A DNA stretch of 54,052 nucleotides from Actinomycetes bacterium (lineage in GTDB: Bacteria > Actinomycetota > Actinomycetes > Mycobacteriales > Mycobacteriaceae): contig JAEWRC010000117.1 of the NCBI GenBank assembly GCA_023460175.1, forward strand, positions 1 through 54,052. Reading direction: 5' to 3'. Under the pieces are notes generated by a model. It worked only from the letters and a program-made list of their open reading frames with translations. It was not told where the DNA came from and ran no database searches. A program made the position numbers and the translations under genes. Positions 50,239-54,052 of this stretch are shown here, in pieces (the first letter of the stretch is position 1; every line of letters starts with the position of its first letter).

Positions 50239-52407
50239 CTAGCTGATCAGCGGATCCCTCGGCATACCAAGGATCCGCTCGGCGATCTGGTTACGCGTCA
50301 CCTCTGAAGTGCCGCCGGCGATTGCCATGGCGCGCGCGCCGAAAGTCACTTGCGAGACCAACGACGCCTCGCCCGCCGTGAACGCCATTTCGTCGCCCAG
50401 TAGGGACCTCGATATGGCTGCCCACTCACCGAGATGCTCAGCAAGCTTGAGTTTGGTGATGTTGCCTTCCGGCCCAGGGCCGGCGCCTTCGATACTGCGT
50501 ACGACCCGCCGTAAGTTCAACAATCGCAACGCGTGGTCCTCGGCGATATAGCTGCCTGCCCGTACACGGGCGGCCTGCACACGGCCCCCGTGGCTGTTGA
50601 CCGCTGCCACAATGGATTCCGCGGGCAGCATCCCCGCCCCGGACCCGCCGCCGATGCTGACCCGCTCGTTGCCCAGCGCGGCACGCGCGATGGCCCACCC
50701 CGCGTTGGGCTCACCGACCACGTCCTCGTCCGGGACAAACACGTCATCGAAGAACACCTCGTTGAACTCGGAGCCGCCAGAGATCATTCTGAGAGGGCGC
50801 ACCTCGACACCGTCGGCATGCATGTCGATGATCATGGTGGTGATCCCGGCGTGCTTGGACGCAGTCGGGTCGGTGCGCACGGTCGCCAACCCGCGTCGGC
50901 ACAAGTGCGCGCCACTGGTCCACACCTTCTGTCCCGCGACCCGCCATCCGCCCGCTACGCGGGTGGCCTTCGTCGTGATCGCCGCGGCGTCCGAGCCCGC
51001 GCCCGGTTCGGAGAACAGCTGACACCAGACCTCTTGCCGGCGTAGCGCCTTTTCGACGAAACGCTCTACTTGCGAGGGGGTTCCGTGTTGCACCAGGGTG
51101 AGAATCACCCATCCGGTGATCAAGTACTCGGGTCGTTTGACGCCTGCGGCCCTGAACTCCTCGTCGATCACCAGCTGTCGAACCCCGTCGGCGGCCAAAC
51201 CCCACGGCTTGGGCCAGTGCGGCATCACGTAGCCGGTGTCGATCAGCTTCTCCAGTTGCGCCTGCTCATCCCCGGATGCGGCAATTTCGCCTGCATCAGC
51301 ACGGATCTGGATACGCATCTCCTCGGCCTCCGGCGGCAGGTCGAGGCTATTGGCGCGAACCGCACCGGCCTCGGTCAAGGCATACGCATCCTCCGCTGGG
51401 GCGTCGCCGCCGAGCACCGCCTGGAGGGTGAGCGCGCGACGCAGGTGCAAGTGGGCGTCGTGTTCCCAGGTGAACCCGATGCCGCCGTGAACCTGAATGT
51501 TCAACTCCGCGTTGCGCACGTAGGCCGGGAAGGTCAGCGCCGCCGCGGCGGCCGCAACTAGCTGGAACTGCTCCTCGTCCTCGGACGCCGCTCGGGCGGC
51601 GTCCCAGACCAGCGCGACGGCCGACTCTGCGGCGACGAGCATGTTGGCGCAATGGTGCTTGACTGCCTGGAAGGTCGCGATGGTGCGGCCGAACTGTTCG
51701 CGGACCTTCGCGTAGGTGACAGCGCAGTCGACGCAATCGGCCGCACCGCCCACAGCTTCTGCGGCGAACAACGTCCGCGCCAGCGCCAGTGCCTTGGGCC
51801 GGGCCCCGGCCAACACATCCTCGTCAGTCACTGCGACTCCGGCCAGGCACACTCGACCCGACCGTCGGGTGGGGTCAAGGCTCGGTGGAACCTCGACACT
51901 GACGCCCTCCCGCTCGGCGTCGATCACCAACACATCCTCACCCGCAACGACGAGCAGCAGTTTCGCGAGTCCGGCACCCAGGACGACGCCGACCTCCCCG
52001 CTCGCGCAACCATCGGTGATCGTAACGGTCGAGTCCAATCCCACTCCCGCAGTGACGGATCCACTGCTCAGTCCCGGCAGCAGGTGCGCCTTCTGCGCGG
52101 TGCCGCCCGCCGCCGCCAACACAGCGGAGGCAACCACCGTCGGGACGAACGGGCCCGGCGCCACTACCGCGCCCATTTGCTCGACCACCACGGCAAGCTC
52201 GGGCAGCCCGAATCCGGACCCGCCGTACTCTTCGGGGATGTGCAGACCGAGCCAGCCCAGGTCGGCGACCGCCTGCCAGTCCGGCGGCAATGTCTCTTCT
52301 TTGGCCTCGAGCAGATCCCGGGCCGCAGCGCGCGTCTGCTGCGAGGCCAGAAATGCACGAACAACCCCAGCGAGTTCTCTGTGATCGTCGGTCAGGGCGA
52401 TAGCCAT
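50239..52407 (-). CDS. Double-length acyl-CoA dehydrogenase, FadE34-like
   Basis: A 722-residue fusion of two acyl-CoA dehydrogenase domains. Domain 1 (about 1-335) ends in AELNIQVHGGIGFTWEHDAHLH. Domain 2 (about 365-722) carries the flavin segment WCQLFSEPGAGSDAAAITTKATR and ends in AGGTSEVTRNQIAERILGMP. Most mycobacterial FadEs are about 390 residues; length and fusion recall FadE34 of M. tuberculosis, which dehydrogenates a sterol side-chain CoA ester. The usual flavin and catalytic signatures look complete only in domain 2. Site 6 of the shared motif is 71 bases upstream of its start. Confidence 0.9.
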   Translation of the reverse strand: MAIALTDDHRELAGVVRAFLASQQTRAAARDLLEAKEETLPPDWQAVADLGWLGLHIPEEYGGSGFGLPELAVVVEQMGAVVAPGPFVPTVVASAVLAAAGGTAQKAHLLPGLSSGSVTAGVGLDSTVTITDGCASGEVGVVLGAGLAKLLLVVAGEDVLVIDAEREGVSVEVPPSLDPTRRSGRVCLAGVAVTDEDVLAGARPKALALARTLFAAEAVGGAADCVDCAVTYAKVREQFGRTIATFQAVKHHCANMLVAAESAVALVWDAARAASEDEEQFQLVAAAAAALTFPAYVRNAELNIQVHGGIGFTWEHDAHLHLRRALTLQAVLGGDAPAEDAYALTEAGAVRANSLDLPPEAEEMRIQIRADAGEIAASGDEQAQLEKLIDTGYVMPHWPKPWGLAADGVRQLVIDEEFRAAGVKRPEYLITGWVILTLVQHGTPSQVERFVEKALRRQEVWCQLFSEPGAGSDAAAITTKATRVAGGWRVAGQKVWTSGAHLCRRGLATVRTDPTASKHAGITTMIIDMHADGVEVRPLRMISGGSEFNEVFFDDVFVPDEDVVGEPNAGWAIARAALGNERVSIGGGSGAGMLPAESIVAAVNSHGGRVQAARVRAGSYIAEDHALRLLNLRRVVRSIEGAGPGPEGNITKLKLAEHLGEWAAISRSLLGDEMAFTAGEASLVSQVTFGARAMAIAGGTSEVTRNQIAERILGMPRDPLIS

Positions 52408-52477
52408 GGGGTCCTCCGAAGTTGAAGCCTGTCACTGATGCGCGGTCCGTCCCCACGCACAAGGGTTACCGCGCTCC

Positions 52478-52493
52478 CGTAAGTATTACAGTA
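52478..52493 (-). promoter_or_regulatory. Shared catabolic-promoter element, site 6
   Basis: CGTAAGTATTACAGTA on the plus strand. Read toward fadE it begins TACTGT, a possible -10, 71 bases before the start codon. The 300-base region between fadE and the CoA transferase is filled by this element and the ALDH remnant. Confidence 0.65.
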
Positions 52494-52526
52494 TCTATTT
52501 CGGCGGTCCAAATCCGCGAGGAGGCT

Positions 52527-52680
52527 TCCCTATACGGCCCCGTCGGCGAAGGTCACCGAGGTTGACACTGAACGAGCCTTTTGTATCGCCCGGCCGCCGC
52601 CTACCGGTAACGTGACGGTCAACGGGGCCGACGGCTTCAAGGAGTATCTGGAGATCACGACCATCGGGCATCCGGCCTAG
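52527..52680 (+). pseudogene. Decayed 3' remnant of the aldehyde dehydrogenase at 34702-36186
   Basis: Positions 52561-52623 match 35998-36060 at most bases, and 52624-52680 match 36130-36186; weaker similarity extends left to about 52527. The 69 bases between are missing, with CAACGG at both edges of the deleted stretch in the intact gene (36057 and 36126), which fits a microhomology deletion. An extra G near 52551 shifts the frame. It cannot make a protein. It sits 46 bases before the CoA transferase start, which suggests that an ALDH gene once stood directly upstream of that gene. Confidence 0.85.
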
Positions 52681-52725
52681 CAGCGCGGCGACCCGATCTC
52701 GAGCAGCATCAAGGAGAGATTCGCA

Positions 52726-53949
52726 GTGTTCAAGCCGATGGAGGGCGTCCGTGTCCTCGAGGTCGCACAGTTCACCTTCGTTCCGGCGGCCGGGGCGATC
52801 CTCGCCGACTGGGGCGCCGACGTCATCAAGGTGGAGCATCCGGTCCGCGGTGACACTCAACGTGGGTTCATCAACATGGGCGGGTTCCAACTGGACCCGA
52901 ACCGGCATCCGCTGATCGAACACCCCAACCGGGGTAAGCGCAGCGTCGGGATCGACGTCTCGACCCCGGGCGGTCAGGAGATCCTCTACGAGATCGCGAA
53001 GACCGCCGATGTGTTCCTCACCAACTACATGCCCGCGCAGCGGCAGAAGAACAAGTTCGATGTCGAGCACATCCGCGCGGTCAACCCCAACATCATCTAT
53101 GCCCGCGGCAGCGCCTACGGCGACAAGGGCCCGGAGCGGGACACCGGCGGCTTCGACGGGACGGCCTTCTGGACCCGCAGCGGTGTCGGGCACGCGCTGA
53201 CACCCGAGGCGATCGGCGGCGCGCTGTCGCAGGGCATTCCAGCGTTCGGCGACTCGATCGGCGGCATGAACATCGCCGGCGGAATCTCGGCGGCACTGTT
53301 CCACCGGGAGCGCACCGGCGAGACGGCCGAGATCGACGTGTCACTGCTGAGCACCGCGTGGTGGGCCGCCGGCGCCAGCGTCACCCAGGGTTTGGAGACC
53401 GGGGAGACCATGCGCTCGCTGATGCCCGGTGACGTCGGTTCGGTCAATCCGTTGATGGCGAACTACCAGACCTCCGACGGCGGCACCATCAACCTGTGCA
53501 TCGTCAGCCCGACGGGGTACATCCGGGACACCTTCGAACATCTCGGCTTGGCCGAACTCGCCGATGATCCGCGATTCAACGACGTCATGCCGCTCATCGA
53601 GAACGCCGAGGCCGCCGCCAAGCTGATCGCCGAGGCCATCGCGCGCAGGCCGTTCGAATACTGGCGGCAGCACCTGAAGTCGATGCGCGGGCAGTGGGCA
53701 CCGTTCCAGAGCCTGGTCGACCTGGGCACCGACGAACAGGCGCTGGCCAACGACATGGTGGTCGAGGTCGAGGCCAGCGACGGCGGCGAGCCGTTCAAGG
53801 TGGTGCGTGGGCCGGTGCAGTTCAACCACGAGGCGCTGGAGACCACCCGTGCGCCGCAGGCCTCCGAGCACACCGAACTGGTGCTGATGGAGCTGGGCGT
53901 GGATTGGGACCGGATCGCCGAACTCAAGGACGCCGGCGCCATCGCCTGA
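52726..53949 (+). CDS. CaiB/BaiF family CoA transferase
   Basis: A 407-residue class III CoA transferase: GVRVLEVAQFTFVPAAGAILADWGADVIKVEHP (around 4-36) is the conserved N-terminus, and ASAYGDKGPERDTGGFDGTA-type residues near 124-144 lie in the catalytic region; the nucleophilic aspartate is probably in GGFD (D about 141). Such enzymes move CoA between carboxylic acids, or act as racemases of 2-methylacyl-CoA. Start GTG with AAGGAGAG 9-14 bases upstream. It diverges from fadE34-like and is preceded by the ALDH remnant. Confidence 0.9.
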   Translation: MFKPMEGVRVLEVAQFTFVPAAGAILADWGADVIKVEHPVRGDTQRGFINMGGFQLDPNRHPLIEHPNRGKRSVGIDVSTPGGQEILYEIAKTADVFLTNYMPAQRQKNKFDVEHIRAVNPNIIYARGSAYGDKGPERDTGGFDGTAFWTRSGVGHALTPEAIGGALSQGIPAFGDSIGGMNIAGGISAALFHRERTGETAEIDVSLLSTAWWAAGASVTQGLETGETMRSLMPGDVGSVNPLMANYQTSDGGTINLCIVSPTGYIRDTFEHLGLAELADDPRFNDVMPLIENAEAAAKLIAEAIARRPFEYWRQHLKSMRGQWAPFQSLVDLGTDEQALANDMVVEVEASDGGEPFKVVRGPVQFNHEALETTRAPQASEHTELVLMELGVDWDRIAELKDAGAIA

Positions 53950-54052
53950 TCTTCCCCGCGCCGGGTGAGCGCTTCGGGGTCCACCACCCGGCCGGGGTCC
54001 CCGCCAAAGTGCAGTCAGGGGGGTGGGTGGGGTGGGACCCCCCCCCGGCCCG
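53950..54052. other. Non-coding window end with long G and C runs
   Basis: The last 103 bases hold no gene. From about 54015 they are runs of G with single T or A, then nine C in a row, then GGCCCG. This looks like either a low-complexity spacer or the ragged end of an assembly; no feature can be supported. Confidence 0.6.

Noticed and set aside
52495..53304. A 269-codon minus-strand frame opposite the CoA transferase
   Set aside because: It is an antisense frame, and its similarity to an antisense frame over the ALDH gene simply reflects the duplicated ALDH end.
1..54052. tRNA, rRNA, insertion sequences, prophage or integrase genes
   Set aside because: No CCA-ended cloverleaf, transposase, integrase or terminal inverted repeat was recognised on either strand.

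Overview
The window reads as chromosomal DNA of a mycobacterium, probably a fast-growing Mycolicibacterium-type species. The reasons are the very high GC, the F420-dependent luciferase-like enzymes, a complete mce/yrbE lipid-import operon with Mce-associated genes, and purB next to a DUF429/RelA-SpoT fusion that resembles the M. smegmatis RNase HII-(p)ppGpp synthetase. No tRNA, rRNA, insertion sequence or CRISPR array was recognised.

Layout. 0-10.6 kb is mostly ordinary chromosome: a DUF559 protein between palindromic repeats, a TehA-like transporter, purB, the RHII-RSD-like fusion, two carboxymuconolactone-decarboxylase-fold genes, an amino-acid permease, a TetR regulator, an exported esterase and an amidohydrolase. 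10.6-26.6 kb is a dense lipid-type catabolic region: SDRs, P450, two luciferase-like oxidoreductases, an acyl-CoA carboxylase beta subunit, a Baeyer-Villiger-type flavoprotein, alpha/beta hydrolase, Rieske oxygenase, an isochorismatase-fold protein and a FadD19-like ligase. 26.8-29.3 kb is a small CGNR-regulator/VOC/split-barrel module. 29.4-36.2 kb has P450-ALDH diverging from thiolase-amidohydrolase-ALDH. 36.2-50.2 kb holds a TetR regulator, an eight-gene mce operon, two Mce-associated genes, fadD and echA. 50.2-54 kb holds a double-length acyl-CoA dehydrogenase, an ALDH remnant and a CaiB-type CoA transferase.

How they may work together. The gene set fits import of a hydrophobic, probably cyclic isoprenoid- or sterol-like substrate through Mce proteins, P450/Rieske/flavin oxygenation, dehydrogenation to an acid, CoA activation and beta-oxidation-like shortening. 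The substrate cannot be read from sequence. Six promoters of the catabolic operons share an AT-rich 16-bp element, always in the same orientation relative to the gene, which suggests one regulon unlike the KstR/KstR2 regulons.

Most unusual points: yrbEA/yrbEB lie downstream of mceA-F instead of upstream; the mas genes are divergent from mceA; mceA has no clear ribosome site but follows a short leader ORF that has a strong one; and the block from the TetR gene to fadE is bracketed by the intact 3' end of an ALDH gene and a decayed copy of that same end, a likely scar of duplication or insertion. Several catabolic proteins lack textbook catalytic residues (Baeyer-Villiger fingerprint, isochorismatase triad, thiolase histidine).
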